A stretch of DNA of 64,000 nt from a bacterium (GTDB lineage: Bacteria > Patescibacteriota > Microgenomatia > UBA1406 > GWC2-37-13), in contig JAKBEU010000001.1 in assembly GCA_021833625.1 (NCBI GenBank), forward strand, positions 1-64,000. The letters are read 5' to 3'. Numbering within the stretch: the stretch's first letter is position 1; every line of letters starts with the position of its first letter. Positions 25,501 through 32,740 of this stretch are shown here, one piece after another. The notes beneath the pieces are model-generated. The model was not told the DNA's origin and made no database searches. It saw nothing but the letters and a program-made list of their open reading frames with translations. A program made the translations under genes and the position numbers.

Positions 25501-25618
25501 GGCCGATAAAAAAATGAGACCATGGTATATCGCAATTGCCTTATTAGCGGTTGGAATAATCGGATATGTCATCTATAAAAAAAGAAATCAAAACGAAACA
25601 GAAACACCGCACCTTTAA
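19541..25618 (+). CDS. Giant surface protein, ten SpaA-like repeats, internal LPSTG
   Basis: 2025 residues. A signal peptide (1 to about 37) and a Pro/Thr linker (about 175-215) lead to beta domains. Ten SpaA/prealbumin-like repeats of 85-105 residues follow at about 514-1465. Most keep Lys in strand 1 (LTLVKK), Glu in YTLSES and Asn in CTITNDD, the set that forms isopeptide bonds in SpaA domains, plus two Cys. A DUF11-like domain (about 1466-1610) precedes LPSTG (1653-1657), a membrane helix and KKRLFKK. The chain does not stop there. A second signal-like helix begins near Met1679 (LFSMALLLVASVFAV, ending AVQA), followed by two more beta domains, a Thr run and a last membrane helix with a KKR tail. 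The sortase gene overlaps its 3' end. It is probably a cell-surface stalk or adhesin. Confidence 0.85.
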   Translation: MKTNLARKVVSFLSSLSILLNSFAPFVLITPQTAFSHEPLKNTITYNNSKGVFHFEVNNKDAAVTSGPISYSLLYRNELTGQIQNVNGSTDLSDFNFARDIDAATCSSGGTCVPHVVNQGIIKVKVESANWFDSQWFKIENGSLVVKAQFNSGDVMGLSSDEQNWLSTGEGPAPTPTPTVEPTATPTVEPTATPTEVPTPTATIIPTAIPQLGNEEVQVKVVKLDGSYADPNLVPSTWTDKADYAPTEKVVVSGKNFVPNYEYTIVISSNDDPAVTHTGTFAALSDGTFTYEYQLDGHYRPNYVVQIKDATGTVVASTTFTDSVSTTTTVSGVSCMAEQPNQTHLTCTAQDTPLTHVSAITINTSSDGHKGCRYPGDKVDFTATWELQANANERYNLGLWFATEGQASALNGICSVTSLPSSPPPFFDGGTKCGGIDKNGTGTIQVTMSAVCNPDANGLLRLPYCSSWQQKDNNGNGNNNNITACNSPIDTVPGSPSKCKCEDGFTIDIPVPPSTIEVVKKTSPLDDGGKFNLKINGTTYASNVGNGGTTGRQTVSAGSNSIAEAAGSDTDLTNYSSSVLCKDKHGDGTEVTTSGTNPWPLTASVGQDILCTITNTRKNNASITVIKHAAPHDSQDFEFTTTGGLTTPFYLDDDTDATLPNTTTFGSLAAGPYSITESPTTGWNLTNLVCTDNATGVSVGSIVDSTASLALGAGQNVTCTFTNTRQPKLTLVKTVTKDNGGTAVPTDWTLSATSTSKTASGKTGDSTITNAYVPAGIYTLSESGGPSGYTPGNWSCVGATVVGSSLSLSNGDIAICTINNDDKPATLTVTKSFNKLYNGTLGCSDFSFKVNDGPSIPFEADCSNDITVNAGTYSVVENPVDGYTPAYTNCTDVVISNGGKATCSIVNNDLPATLIVKKIVVNDNGGTKVAQDFTFKVNGTGSDIQFIGTGATGEVTLTQNQGTYSVVENPDSQYTTTYDNCSRVRIDNGKTATCTITNDDKPATLTLTKIVDNFDGGMKGASDFPVQIDNVISTWGAHTVNAGPHTVSETSQFGYTPSAWGGSCSATGEITLLPGESKSCTITNDDVAPQLKLVKSVVNDNGGGVHADGWNLTATGTVLGFTDKGDSIDFHTVKAGVVYTLSESTVAGYASSGWSCDGGNLVDGKVTLLPGQNVICTVTNDDVAPKLTLIKKVTTDNGGTAKPDDFNLTVGGTSVKSGEKNTFAANTPYAINETQQDGYGFVSITGDEGCPKSLGGTITLKPGDNKTCTITNDDIAPSLTLKKEVKNDNGGRAVSTDWKLIATGPSTLSGQGIATSGATFAAGTYTLTESGPNGYTAGPWSCTGVDVVVSENISKITLSPGQSTVCTITNDDIAPKVTLIKQILGREGLGELNFGLTVGGSAVTSGIPIEVRANTPISLNENGLPGYQFVAIHGTGEGDQCPEVLGGTVTLSEGQNVSCTITNQYVPAELTIAKYNTTWPNTTTPGGEVQYTLKLKVSKNNINNLLVVDLPANGFKYKPGSYHVTIGGVDATASIAEPQYHSPGQWKLGDINLGENDEVEILLSYTATVDPNQKPGLYKDLAWAYGSQAGINADSTRLLASSTDAGTSDPGVITDQFVGSKVAVNKETQNSTSVNVVTKQTSTGEVLGASTNLPSTGASTVWAYIISLLIGLGSLSIFMGIALKKRLFKKITLFSMALLLVASVFAVPHAVQAADSDLTIRISEPKTPINQTFDLIFVALDMQQTRPLTVKCYKKGPSDGAYSQFGSDIAVIAGGNSGKCDITDSLLSQKGTYYFYTTVEADLGPVASQTVAVDYNSTDGPGTPTNYAKDHISSCQNKISFKTSDDGGKTVKVEVYRNENTSFGVDSSNRVSSIGIGSNTDGSYTDTVPDCNKTYYYVIRAFDIAGNGSGVIGDSVVTITNSSTTTTTTTAAAGGAIPVAGGNIPGEASVLGEETSATKEAKAQGEVLGQKAEVQKKSVGSNILSVLADKKMRPWYIAIALLAVGIIGYVIYKKRNQNETETPHL

Positions 25619-26204
25619 TCCGGAGCAGATACTATTGTGGGTGGGAGCTGTGATGTTGGTGTGCGGCGTCTTTCTTTTTCTTCTCACGTTTTTTCCTGTC
25701 ATCAAACAGGAAGTTATATATCGAATAGAGGCAAACACGACGTCTCAAAGTAAAAAGATTGTTCCAGTGAACAGCGAATTCGGTATCGTCATTCCGAAGA
25801 TACAGGCGAATGCAAAAGTTGTTGCAAACGTTGACCCGCTAAATGAAAAGGTGTATCAGCAGGCGCTCACCCAAGGGGTTGCCCATGCGCGTGGAACGGT
25901 CCTTCCCGGGCAGACGGGTAACACCTTTATCTTCGCTCACTCAGCAGGGAACTGGTACGTTGCAAACCAGTACAACGCGGTATTTTACCTGTTGTATAAG
26001 CTCGTCAAAGGAGACGCGATTGATATCTTTTATCAGAACAAACAATATACGTATAAGGTCAGAGAGGTGAAATATATTGATGCAAAAGAGGTGAACTATC
26101 TGTCGCCGAAAACGGATGGGTGGAAGACACTTACTCTCATGACCTGCTGGCCGCCTGGCACCACTATGAAGCGCCTCATCGTCATCGCCGATATCCAGGA
26201 ATGA
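25566..26204 (+). CDS. Sortase (class D/E-like)
   Basis: The 212-residue membrane-bound transpeptidase has an N-terminal membrane helix (residues about 22-44, LLWVGAVMLVCGVFLFLLTF) and a sortase barrel. The catalytic residues are His125 in FIFAHSAG, Cys194 in LTLMTCWPPG and Arg203 in TTMKRLIV. Length and the TCWPPGT motif suit class D or E enzymes. It overlaps the 3' end of the giant LPSTG protein gene by 53 bases in another frame, so the two are surely one operon and substrate and enzyme. It should cut between Thr and Gly of LPSTG and link the N-terminal part to an acceptor in the envelope. Confidence 0.9.
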   Translation: MSSIKKEIKTKQKHRTFNPEQILLWVGAVMLVCGVFLFLLTFFPVIKQEVIYRIEANTTSQSKKIVPVNSEFGIVIPKIQANAKVVANVDPLNEKVYQQALTQGVAHARGTVLPGQTGNTFIFAHSAGNWYVANQYNAVFYLLYKLVKGDAIDIFYQNKQYTYKVREVKYIDAKEVNYLSPKTDGWKTLTLMTCWPPGTTMKRLIVIADIQE

Positions 26205-28497
26205 AAAATTTGAAGACCTTAATTATCGAGTCCTTGATAATCAGAATGAATATCGGTCCCTTTGTGCCGCCAAAATGCCGCGACCTTAAAGGTCGCGGGT
26301 TCCGAGTCGGCAAAGGCTTAGCTGTGGGTATGGGTTTATGAGTTGGTTTTACAATAGGTTTTAAAGTGGGTGAAGGAGTTTTTGTTGGAACGAGCGTAGG
26401 AGCTGGTGTAGGTGTTGGCGATGGGGGAATGTACTCAGCGACGTTTCCGCCATCAGTCGTGTTAAATGAAATTATAAAACTATCCTTCGAGCCAACAGAT
26501 GATATTTTTTTAAATTGAAACCATTTATCACTACTTTCTCCAATCAACCATACACTGGCTGTATATTCGCCATTTCCTACCCCATTTATGTTTAGCCTGT
26601 ATTCTCCACTTTGCGTATTTTGCATCCAGATCATTCCTTCGTCTTCCTTTATAAATTGTCCGTTATGTTCTATTTCCATTGTGGCGGAAGATTGAATAAA
26701 CGCTAAAATTGCTGGAAAAATCTGCGTTGATTTTCCGTTTGGAATTTCACTATCTTGAACGTTTATATTAAGTGAAGAAAGTATTGACTTAATATTTTCC
26801 TTTGAAAAAATTATCTCTCCATGATTTGATAAGGGAGCCGGCGTGATTTGATTTAGAGAGCTTTTAAGTAAAACTATTCCGTCACCATCCTCTTGCCAGG
26901 AGCTAAGTGGATGACCATCTTGATATATATTTTGTAGTTTATCTAAAGGAGTTTGTTCTCCAAGAATATAACCGGCGTCTGTTTGATGACTAGCCCCCCC
27001 GATATGGAGTTGTAAAATAGAGGAGGTAAGCGAAGTATTTATAACACCCGTATTTCCAAGAACGCTGTCAAGCGTCAACCCGTTTTCATTTTTCAGATAG
27101 GGAAACATAGGAAGAAGGTCTTTAAGGACAGGAAAAGTTCGCGAGATAGTATCCTTATCGTTTTCAATTATGGACTTATTCAATAAGAGAATTATTTTTT
27201 CTGCCAACCATATAAGATTATTCTGACGATCAATTTCTCCACCCGCAAGGGGTTTATATGATTGAGCAGCTCCTAAAAGCGGTGAGCCCGCTGTGACGAT
27301 GTTTTTAATAGGTTTTGTATTATTTTTTTGCGCATACAGTTGTGCGATATTTCCTCCAAGAGAATGTCCTATTAATTGAACCGGAAGGTAGGGATGAGTG
27401 ATCCAAATATTTTTATTGATAAACTGATCTAGGTTGTTAACTGTTATTGCAAGAGGAGCACGCCAATCGTAAGGAAACACAAAGTAGCTGTCATTTAAAA
27501 TCCTCCCTTTGTTTTCGAGAGTCTTTTGTAATGCTTCATATTCCAATACGGCAGGATTTAATTTCCAAGTATCGAATGCAACGTTTTCATTGTGTAATAT
27601 CGCATTTCCATTCCACGATGCAAACATTCCCGGGATAATAACGATTGGGTAATTGGGCTTTGTAATAGTTGTGTTTGCCGCCAGGCCGACGTGATAACCG
27701 GTTTCATTGGGGAGAGTTCCATATAACCACAAATCGTTTCCCACCTGAATGGGAGATGGGTCTCGTAGTGGACTATTTATTATATGTCGATTCGTCCAAA
27801 CCGTATTACATCCATTAAGGGAATCTGCTTGCTGAACTTCAAGTCCTGCGGGCGATTGGAAAAATAAATAAAATACGTTGTTGTACTTTATTATGTGTTC
27901 GCTTGCTCCGGGGGCAATGAAAGGATTGTTTGCACATTTTTGCCAATTTGTTCCATCGGTTGAGGTTGCAAGTCCTATACCCCAATTTCCGGTGCCGCTC
28001 CCTGAATAAAACAAATAAGACAAATTATTTTCCTCAATGACAGACGGACAAGAAAGATTGGTTCCTTCCCAAGATGAATCGGCTTTTAGAATTTCTTTTT
28101 CCGATCCGGTTTCAAACGTAACTCCGTCATTACTCGTTGATTCCCACAATGATATATTTCCAAAATCAGAAGATGCAAAAAATAGATTGTATTTACCATC
28201 TTCAAGGACCACATAAGGATCACTTGCATTTTGTTTATTAGTTACTTGAGTGTCCTTTGCATCAAACCAATCGATGCCATTGGAAGACTTGACTGACTTA
28301 ATTCGGTATTGAGGCGCTATATCTGCATACCACAACGTATAGTAGTTATTTTCCTGTAAAACGAAGGGTTGTACGGCCCCTATGTGTGACGTTTCTTTTT
28401 GGATAACGGGGTTATTTTGATAAGGAATAAATTCTTGGGCTTGAGCAGAGAATGGAGTGATGATAAGGGTTAGAATGAAGAGGGCAATAAACATCAT
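26182..28497 (-). CDS. Secreted protein: propeller domain plus alpha/beta-hydrolase (lipase-like)
   Basis: 771 residues. After a signal peptide (1-20, ending AQA), residues about 25-280 contain repeated SSNGIDWF, TSNDGVTFE and TSTDGTNWQ blades, typical of five-bladed GH43/GH32-like propellers. Residues about 285-600 form an alpha/beta-hydrolase of the lecithin:cholesterol acyltransferase or triacylglycerol lipase type. It has the oxyanion region PIVIIPGMFASW, FPYDWRAPL and the nucleophile Ser379 in GHSLGG. A beta domain and a Pro/Thr/Lys linker follow. The end, NPRPLRSRHFGG, is encoded by a dispersed palindromic repeat. Its 3' end overlaps the convergent sortase gene by 23 bases. An extracellular esterase bound to glycan is likely; the substrate is unknown. 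Confidence 0.75.
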   Translation of the reverse strand: MMFIALFILTLIITPFSAQAQEFIPYQNNPVIQKETSHIGAVQPFVLQENNYYTLWYADIAPQYRIKSVKSSNGIDWFDAKDTQVTNKQNASDPYVVLEDGKYNLFFASSDFGNISLWESTSNDGVTFETGSEKEILKADSSWEGTNLSCPSVIEENNLSYLFYSGSGTGNWGIGLATSTDGTNWQKCANNPFIAPGASEHIIKYNNVFYLFFQSPAGLEVQQADSLNGCNTVWTNRHIINSPLRDPSPIQVGNDLWLYGTLPNETGYHVGLAANTTITKPNYPIVIIPGMFASWNGNAILHNENVAFDTWKLNPAVLEYEALQKTLENKGRILNDSYFVFPYDWRAPLAITVNNLDQFINKNIWITHPYLPVQLIGHSLGGNIAQLYAQKNNTKPIKNIVTAGSPLLGAAQSYKPLAGGEIDRQNNLIWLAEKIILLLNKSIIENDKDTISRTFPVLKDLLPMFPYLKNENGLTLDSVLGNTGVINTSLTSSILQLHIGGASHQTDAGYILGEQTPLDKLQNIYQDGHPLSSWQEDGDGIVLLKSSLNQITPAPLSNHGEIIFSKENIKSILSSLNINVQDSEIPNGKSTQIFPAILAFIQSSATMEIEHNGQFIKEDEGMIWMQNTQSGEYRLNINGVGNGEYTASVWLIGESSDKWFQFKKISSVGSKDSFIISFNTTDGGNVAEYIPPSPTPTPAPTLVPTKTPSPTLKPIVKPTHKPIPTAKPLPTRNPRPLRSRHFGGTKGPIFILIIKDSIIKVFKFFIPGYRR
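26265..26312. repeat. Bipartite palindromic repeat, copy 1 (in coding sequence)
   Basis: Inner arms CGCGACC/GGTCGCG around TTAAA, outer arms TGCCG/CGGCA. It lies near the 3' end of the lipase-like gene and is read there as RPLRSR. Confidence 0.8.
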
Positions 28498-28536
28498 TCT
28501 TTTACTCTGTATGAGGTGTTTTAAAAATACAACGGA

Positions 28537-29460
28537 CTATAATCCGCTTTTGTTAGATATTTTCTCTACGTATAGCTCCAAAACACTCCCTTTATGGTAT
28601 AGGTTAAGCACGCCTGTGAGAAAAGGTGCGATTAAGCGATCAAAAAAGAAGTAGGAAATTTGTTTTTTAAAAGTTGAGGGACGACTTTCAGTTATTTGTT
28701 TTACATTGATTCCAGTAGGATTTATTATGTCATTCTTTTTCTTAATTATACGTTTTAAAATTCCCATAAAGTGTTCGGAATAACTATATGTTTGGATGCA
28801 TTTGATATGAACATTATGAGGGAGCATTGTTTTAATGGACTTCCAAGAAAATATCCAGAGATGTTCCGGAGGGATGAGAAATGTATAGTGTTCTCTTTCA
28901 GCGTAGAGAAGATGGCTGTCGCTATTGGGAGTCTCGATGTAAAGAATTCCTCCAGGCTTCACAAGTGTCAAAAGGTCTGAAATAAATTTTTTTGGTTTTT
29001 TCACGTGTTCTATCACATGAATACAGGTCACTACGTCGAATTGTCCAGGGTTTGTTTTTGTATAATCCTGCAAATCCATTGCACATACTAAGACGCGATA
29101 TTTTTTACCGGTAATTTTTGCAAGCAGTACTGACGGTTCTATGCCAATCGTGTCATATTTCTTTTTCTTCGCTTCATCAAGAAAAAAACCATGTCCGCTT
29201 CCCACATCACAGATTGTAGTTGCGGTGGGAACAATTTTTTTTATTTTGTGAAGTATTATAGTGCCTCTTTTTCTAATTATTTTTTCATTAGCGAGTCCGT
29301 CTCTATATGAAAAGTGTTTTGCATAATATTCATTTAATTTTTTTGATGGAGGCAGCTTGTGTAAAAATATAACCTTACAGGCTTTGCATCGATGAAATTC
29401 ATATTCATTTTTATATGCAAAAAAAGATATGTTTTTCGATTGACAGATCGGGCAAAGCAT
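28537..29460 (-). CDS. SAM methyltransferase with N-terminal zinc ribbon
   Basis: The 307-residue protein begins with a four-Cys ribbon (MLCPICQSKNISFF, then CKACKVIFLHK). A class I methyltransferase domain of the Methyltransf_23 type follows: motif I TICDVGSGHGFFLDEAKK, acidic IGIEPSVLL, motif IV FDVVTCIHVIEHVKKPKKF and GGILYIETPNS. Proteins of this architecture often modify sugars or lipid-linked precursors in envelope gene clusters. It is divergent from the permease gene, and a related methyltransferase lies 1 kb away on the other strand. The acceptor is unknown. Confidence 0.8.
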   Translation of the reverse strand: MLCPICQSKNISFFAYKNEYEFHRCKACKVIFLHKLPPSKKLNEYYAKHFSYRDGLANEKIIRKRGTIILHKIKKIVPTATTICDVGSGHGFFLDEAKKKKYDTIGIEPSVLLAKITGKKYRVLVCAMDLQDYTKTNPGQFDVVTCIHVIEHVKKPKKFISDLLTLVKPGGILYIETPNSDSHLLYAEREHYTFLIPPEHLWIFSWKSIKTMLPHNVHIKCIQTYSYSEHFMGILKRIIKKKNDIINPTGINVKQITESRPSTFKKQISYFFFDRLIAPFLTGVLNLYHKGSVLELYVEKISNKSGL

Positions 29461-29628
29461 ATCAGGACTTTAATCAAAAAACATAAATAATGCAGCGGAT
29501 TATAAACAACATTTTTCTTATCTGGGCCGTTGGGACAGTAAATAAAATGCATTAGCGGTGTAGACTTAATTTTCGTTCTGATGAGGTAATGAGCTTTCCT
29601 GCTACAATGATTGGATTGTTATAAAACA

Positions 29629-30387
29629 ATGGGTGCAACAATTCTGATTTTTTTTATTGCCGTCGTTTGCGAATTTATCGATAGCTCGCTTGGAATGATG
29701 TACGGAACAATTTTGTCGCCGGTCTTGATATTGGCGGGTTACAATCCAAAGCTTGTTGTTCCTGCAATTCTTATTTCACAAGCCGTTGGCGGCGCTGTTG
29801 CTTCCTGGCGTCACCACTCGCTGAAGAATGCGCACATTTTCGATAAGGATTCCGAAGACTTCAAAGTAACTCTCCTTATCGCCTCTTTAGGTGTTGTTGC
29901 GACTCTCGTTGGAGCGTTTCTCGGGGCGAGCATTATCCCTAGTACCTGGCTTAAAAACTATATTGGTATTTTGTGTGTTGTCATGGGGGCAAGCATTTTG
30001 CTGAAAATTTCGTTTCAGTTTACCTGGGGGAAAATGGTCATCTTAGGGATAGTGAGCGCTTTTAATAAGGCAATTTCCGGCGGGGGATATGGACCATTGA
30101 TGTCGTCAGGACAGATTGTTATCGGGCGGGAAAGCAAGAATTCGATTGTTGTTACCGATTTTGCCGAAGTTCCCATTTGTCTGTTCAGTTTTGCAATGTG
30201 GGTTTGGATAAACAAATGGCCAAGTTCACCCCTCATCTATATTCTTCCAGTGGGCGCTGCTATTGGCGGATATTTGGGACCGATTCTTCTGAAGAAAAAC
30301 AAATCAAAAAAAAGAATTGCCCAAATAGTGGGAGCACTTGCTTTCATTCTTGGCGTTGCCGTTCTTACTCTTGGAGTCAAAAGCTGA
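29629..30387 (+). CDS. TauE/SafE-family permease
   Basis: This is an integral membrane protein of 252 residues with about seven to eight hydrophobic helices. The family pattern is visible in CEFIDSSLGMMYGTILSPVL, VPAILISQAVGGAVASW and the second half SAFNKAISGGGYGPLMSSGQ, which repeats the first half as in TauE/SafE exporters. These carry sulfite, sulfonates or related small anions across the membrane. A TTG at 29611 could extend it by six residues, but a -10-like TACAAT (29606-29611) overlaps that codon, so the ATG at 29629 is preferred. The real substrate is unknown. Confidence 0.8.
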   Translation: MGATILIFFIAVVCEFIDSSLGMMYGTILSPVLILAGYNPKLVVPAILISQAVGGAVASWRHHSLKNAHIFDKDSEDFKVTLLIASLGVVATLVGAFLGASIIPSTWLKNYIGILCVVMGASILLKISFQFTWGKMVILGIVSAFNKAISGGGYGPLMSSGQIVIGRESKNSIVVTDFAEVPICLFSFAMWVWINKWPSSPLIYILPVGAAIGGYLGPILLKKNKSKKRIAQIVGALAFILGVAVLTLGVKS

Positions 30388-30395
30388 CTAAGGAA

Positions 30396-30437
30396 ACGTG
30401 GCCAAGGGCGCGACCGTAAGGATCGCGGGATACCGGC
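30396..30437. repeat. Bipartite palindromic repeat, copy 2 (intergenic)
   Basis: The inner arms CGCGACC/GGATCGCG are imperfect, with loop GTAA. The outer arms are GTGGCC and GGCAC. It lies between the permease stop and the -10 box of the next gene. Confidence 0.65.
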
Positions 30438-30450
30438 ACGGACGGTTTAT

Positions 30451-30456
30451 TATAAT
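30451..30456 (+). promoter_or_regulatory. -10 box eight bases before the methyltransferase start
   Basis: TATAAT is followed by AAGGTGAT and the ATG at 30465. The short distance implies a leaderless or nearly leaderless mRNA. AAGGTGA could also serve as a weak ribosome site if transcription starts further upstream. Confidence 0.45.
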
Positions 30457-30464
30457 AAGGTGAT

Positions 30465-31286
30465 ATGCAATGCCGGGTGTGCAAGTCCAAACATATTAAA
30501 TTCCACAGGGTGGTAAGCGGTGTCCCTATTTATCAATGTCAGTCCTGTGACATTGCATTCGTACACGCCGATACTCCCCGAAAAAAAACTTCGCATATTT
30601 ATTCATTTAAGGATTATCAAAAAAGGGAAGATCAGTTCAGAAAAAGATATGAGAAAACTCTCCATTTATTGAAAAAACACACAACAGGGAAAAAAGTTCT
30701 GGAAGTAGGGGCGGGATTCGGCCTTCTCAGCAGCATTTTATCCGGTAATGGATACGAAGTGGATGCTCTTGAACCCGTTGTAACTCCCCATTATCTGAAA
30801 AAAGCACCGGTCTATATCATACACAAGCCATTCGATTCATTTGCTAAGAAAACGACAAAAAAGTATGATGCGATAATTTTATACGATGTCTTTGAGCATG
30901 TTGATGATCCCAAAGCAACTGTCGCATTGTTTTCAAAACTTCTGGCAAAAAATGGAATCGTTTTTATTCAGACCCCAAACTATTTGAGTTTGATGGCGAA
31001 AATGGTAAAGGACTGGTCCTGGTGGATGATAGAGGATCATCGGTTTTTTTACAGCAAAAAATCTTTTGAGTTATTATTCTCAAAGCGAAGTTGGAAAAAA
31101 CTTGTTTATAACACCTATGAAGAATGGCCGGATTTTAAGAAAAATCTGGACGGAAACTTCGGTACCGACAAAATGGAAAAATACATCTTTTTCGGTTGGT
31201 GGATCCCGAGTTATTTCTTATTACGGAGAGTTATGTGGTCGCTTGGTAGGGGAGGGCTTATTACCATTATTTATCAAAAGAATTAA
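30465..31286 (+). CDS. SAM methyltransferase with N-terminal zinc ribbon
   Basis: The 273-residue protein has a four-Cys ribbon (QCRVCKSKHIKFH, then QCQSCDIAFVH) and a class I methyltransferase core (GKKVLEVGAGFGLLSSILSG, acidic VDALEP, then YDAIILYDVFEHVDDPKATV and NGIVFIQTPNY). It shares layout and several motifs with the minus-strand methyltransferase at 28.5-29.5 kb, so the two are distant paralogues within one glycan locus. Bordering palindromic repeats on both sides mark it as a separate transcription unit. The target is probably a sugar or polyprenyl-linked intermediate; this is inferred from context. Confidence 0.8.
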   Translation: MQCRVCKSKHIKFHRVVSGVPIYQCQSCDIAFVHADTPRKKTSHIYSFKDYQKREDQFRKRYEKTLHLLKKHTTGKKVLEVGAGFGLLSSILSGNGYEVDALEPVVTPHYLKKAPVYIIHKPFDSFAKKTTKKYDAIILYDVFEHVDDPKATVALFSKLLAKNGIVFIQTPNYLSLMAKMVKDWSWWMIEDHRFFYSKKSFELLFSKRSWKKLVYNTYEEWPDFKKNLDGNFGTDKMEKYIFFGWWIPSYFLLRRVMWSLGRGGLITIIYQKN

Positions 31287-31326
31287 TGCCGCAAAGGGCG
31301 CGACCTTTAAGGTCGCGGCGCGGCAT
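31286..31326. repeat. Bipartite palindromic repeat, copy 3 (intergenic)
   Basis: The inner perfect palindrome is CGCGACCTTTAAGGTCGCG (31299-31317) and the outer arms are ATGCCGC/GCGGCAT. It begins at the stop codon of the methyltransferase gene and ends 25 bases before the radical SAM gene. Confidence 0.85.
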
Positions 31327-31333
31327 CCGGGCT

Positions 31334-31342
31334 TGGTATAAT
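31334..31342 (+). promoter_or_regulatory. Extended -10 promoter of the radical SAM gene
   Basis: TGGTATAAT matches the extended -10 form (TGnTATAAT), which needs no -35 box. The ATG follows eight bases later, so the mRNA is probably leaderless. Confidence 0.55.
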
Positions 31343-31350
31343 GCAATGAA

Positions 31351-32709
31351 ATGAAAGTTGTTGTTACCCGGCCACGTTATCACACCCACATCATAACTCC
31401 GCCTCTCGGGATTGGATATTTATCCTCGTACCTCAAGAGTAAAAAAATCGATTGTCAGGTCATTGACGGACTCAATTTGGATTTATCCAACAGGGAAATC
31501 GTTGCACGGGTAAGGCATGTTGATGTGGTGGGAATATCCGTCCTGTCATATTACTTTTTGGAAGCAATTGATCTTGCAAAAAAATTAAAAAAGGCCGGCA
31601 AGATTGTCGTCATCGGAGGCCCGCACGCCTCGACCCTCCCCCTTTTGACACTGCAAAAAACGGGAGCGGACTATATCGCCATAGGAGAGGGAGAAGAAGT
31701 TTTTTTTAAATTAATTAATCAGTTAAAACAGGGAAAACGAAAAAAAGATATTAAGTTAGATGGGATTATCAGCTCTTCTTATAAAAAGCCCGTCTTTGCC
31801 CCCTTTACGAAAAACTTATCATCGCTCCCCATGCCGGACTGGGATCAGATAGACCCGCTGTACTACAAGAAAGCGCCTCATGGCGGAATAGTAAGCAACT
31901 TTCCGGTTGCTCCCATGCTGACAACACGCGGATGTCCGTATGAATGCAAGTTTTGCGCTTCTCCTTTTTTATGGAAGCGGAAAATACGGTTTCGTGACCC
32001 AAGCGAAGTCGTACGGGAAATTGAATATTTGGTAAAGAAAAAAGGAGTAAAGGAAGTACAGTTTGAAGATGACAATTTTACGCTCGACAGGGCACATGCC
32101 GAAAAGGTATGCAAAGGAATTCTCAAAAAGAAAATAAAGGTTGCCTGGTGCACGCCAAACGGCATTCGGGCGGACAAAGTCGATAAGAAATTATTGACAC
32201 TGATGAAGAAGGCGGGATGCTACTCCGTTGCATTCGGAATAGAGTCGGGCAACCAAAAGATTTTGGCAAATATTCTGAAGCATGAAAAGTTGGAAATAAT
32301 AAAAAAAGCGGTAATAATGGCTCATGAGGTGGGACTCCTCACTCAGGGATTTTTTATTTTTGGACTGCCGGGCGAAACGAAAGAAACGGTTGATGAAACG
32401 ATTAATTTTGCAAAAAGCATGCCACTCGATAAAGCTCAATTTTTGCTTCTTGATATTATTCCGGGATCGGCCCTTTGGAATGAACTTAAGTTCAGAAGTA
32501 GAGTGAACTGGCGGATAAACTCGTTTCATGAAGTTTCATGGCTTCCTCCGACCATTGACAAAAAAACCCTTTCAAACGTATTGCCGAAAGCATTTCTGGG
32601 ATTTTATCTGCGGCCCAAACAGATTTTCGTTTTCCTGAAATATTTTAAACTGTCTCAATTTCCGTTTCTGCTGCGGAGGGTACGGGATTTCAAGATAATT
32701 AAAGTATAA
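31351..32709 (+). CDS. B12-binding-domain radical SAM protein
   Basis: The 452-residue enzyme has an N-terminal cobalamin-binding-like domain (residues 1 to about 140: YLSSYLKSKKIDCQVIDGLN, VVGISVLSYY, VVIGGPHAS, GEGEE). The radical SAM barrel carries the CxxxCxxC iron-sulfur site at Cys195, Cys199 and Cys202 (TRGCPYECKFCASPF), followed by QFEDDNFT, AFGIESGNQKIL and FGLPGETKET. The B12-binding domain lacks an obvious DxHxxG motif, as in many family members that bind cobalamin base-off. Such enzymes methylate unactivated carbons or phosphinates, or rearrange lipids. In this glycan locus a lipid or sugar modification is likely. The substrate is unknown. Confidence 0.85.
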   Translation: MKVVVTRPRYHTHIITPPLGIGYLSSYLKSKKIDCQVIDGLNLDLSNREIVARVRHVDVVGISVLSYYFLEAIDLAKKLKKAGKIVVIGGPHASTLPLLTLQKTGADYIAIGEGEEVFFKLINQLKQGKRKKDIKLDGIISSSYKKPVFAPFTKNLSSLPMPDWDQIDPLYYKKAPHGGIVSNFPVAPMLTTRGCPYECKFCASPFLWKRKIRFRDPSEVVREIEYLVKKKGVKEVQFEDDNFTLDRAHAEKVCKGILKKKIKVAWCTPNGIRADKVDKKLLTLMKKAGCYSVAFGIESGNQKILANILKHEKLEIIKKAVIMAHEVGLLTQGFFIFGLPGETKETVDETINFAKSMPLDKAQFLLLDIIPGSALWNELKFRSRVNWRINSFHEVSWLPPTIDKKTLSNVLPKAFLGFYLRPKQIFVFLKYFKLSQFPFLLRRVRDFKIIKV

Positions 32710-32740
32710 TGACTGAAATAACAGAGATTAGACACGTGCA

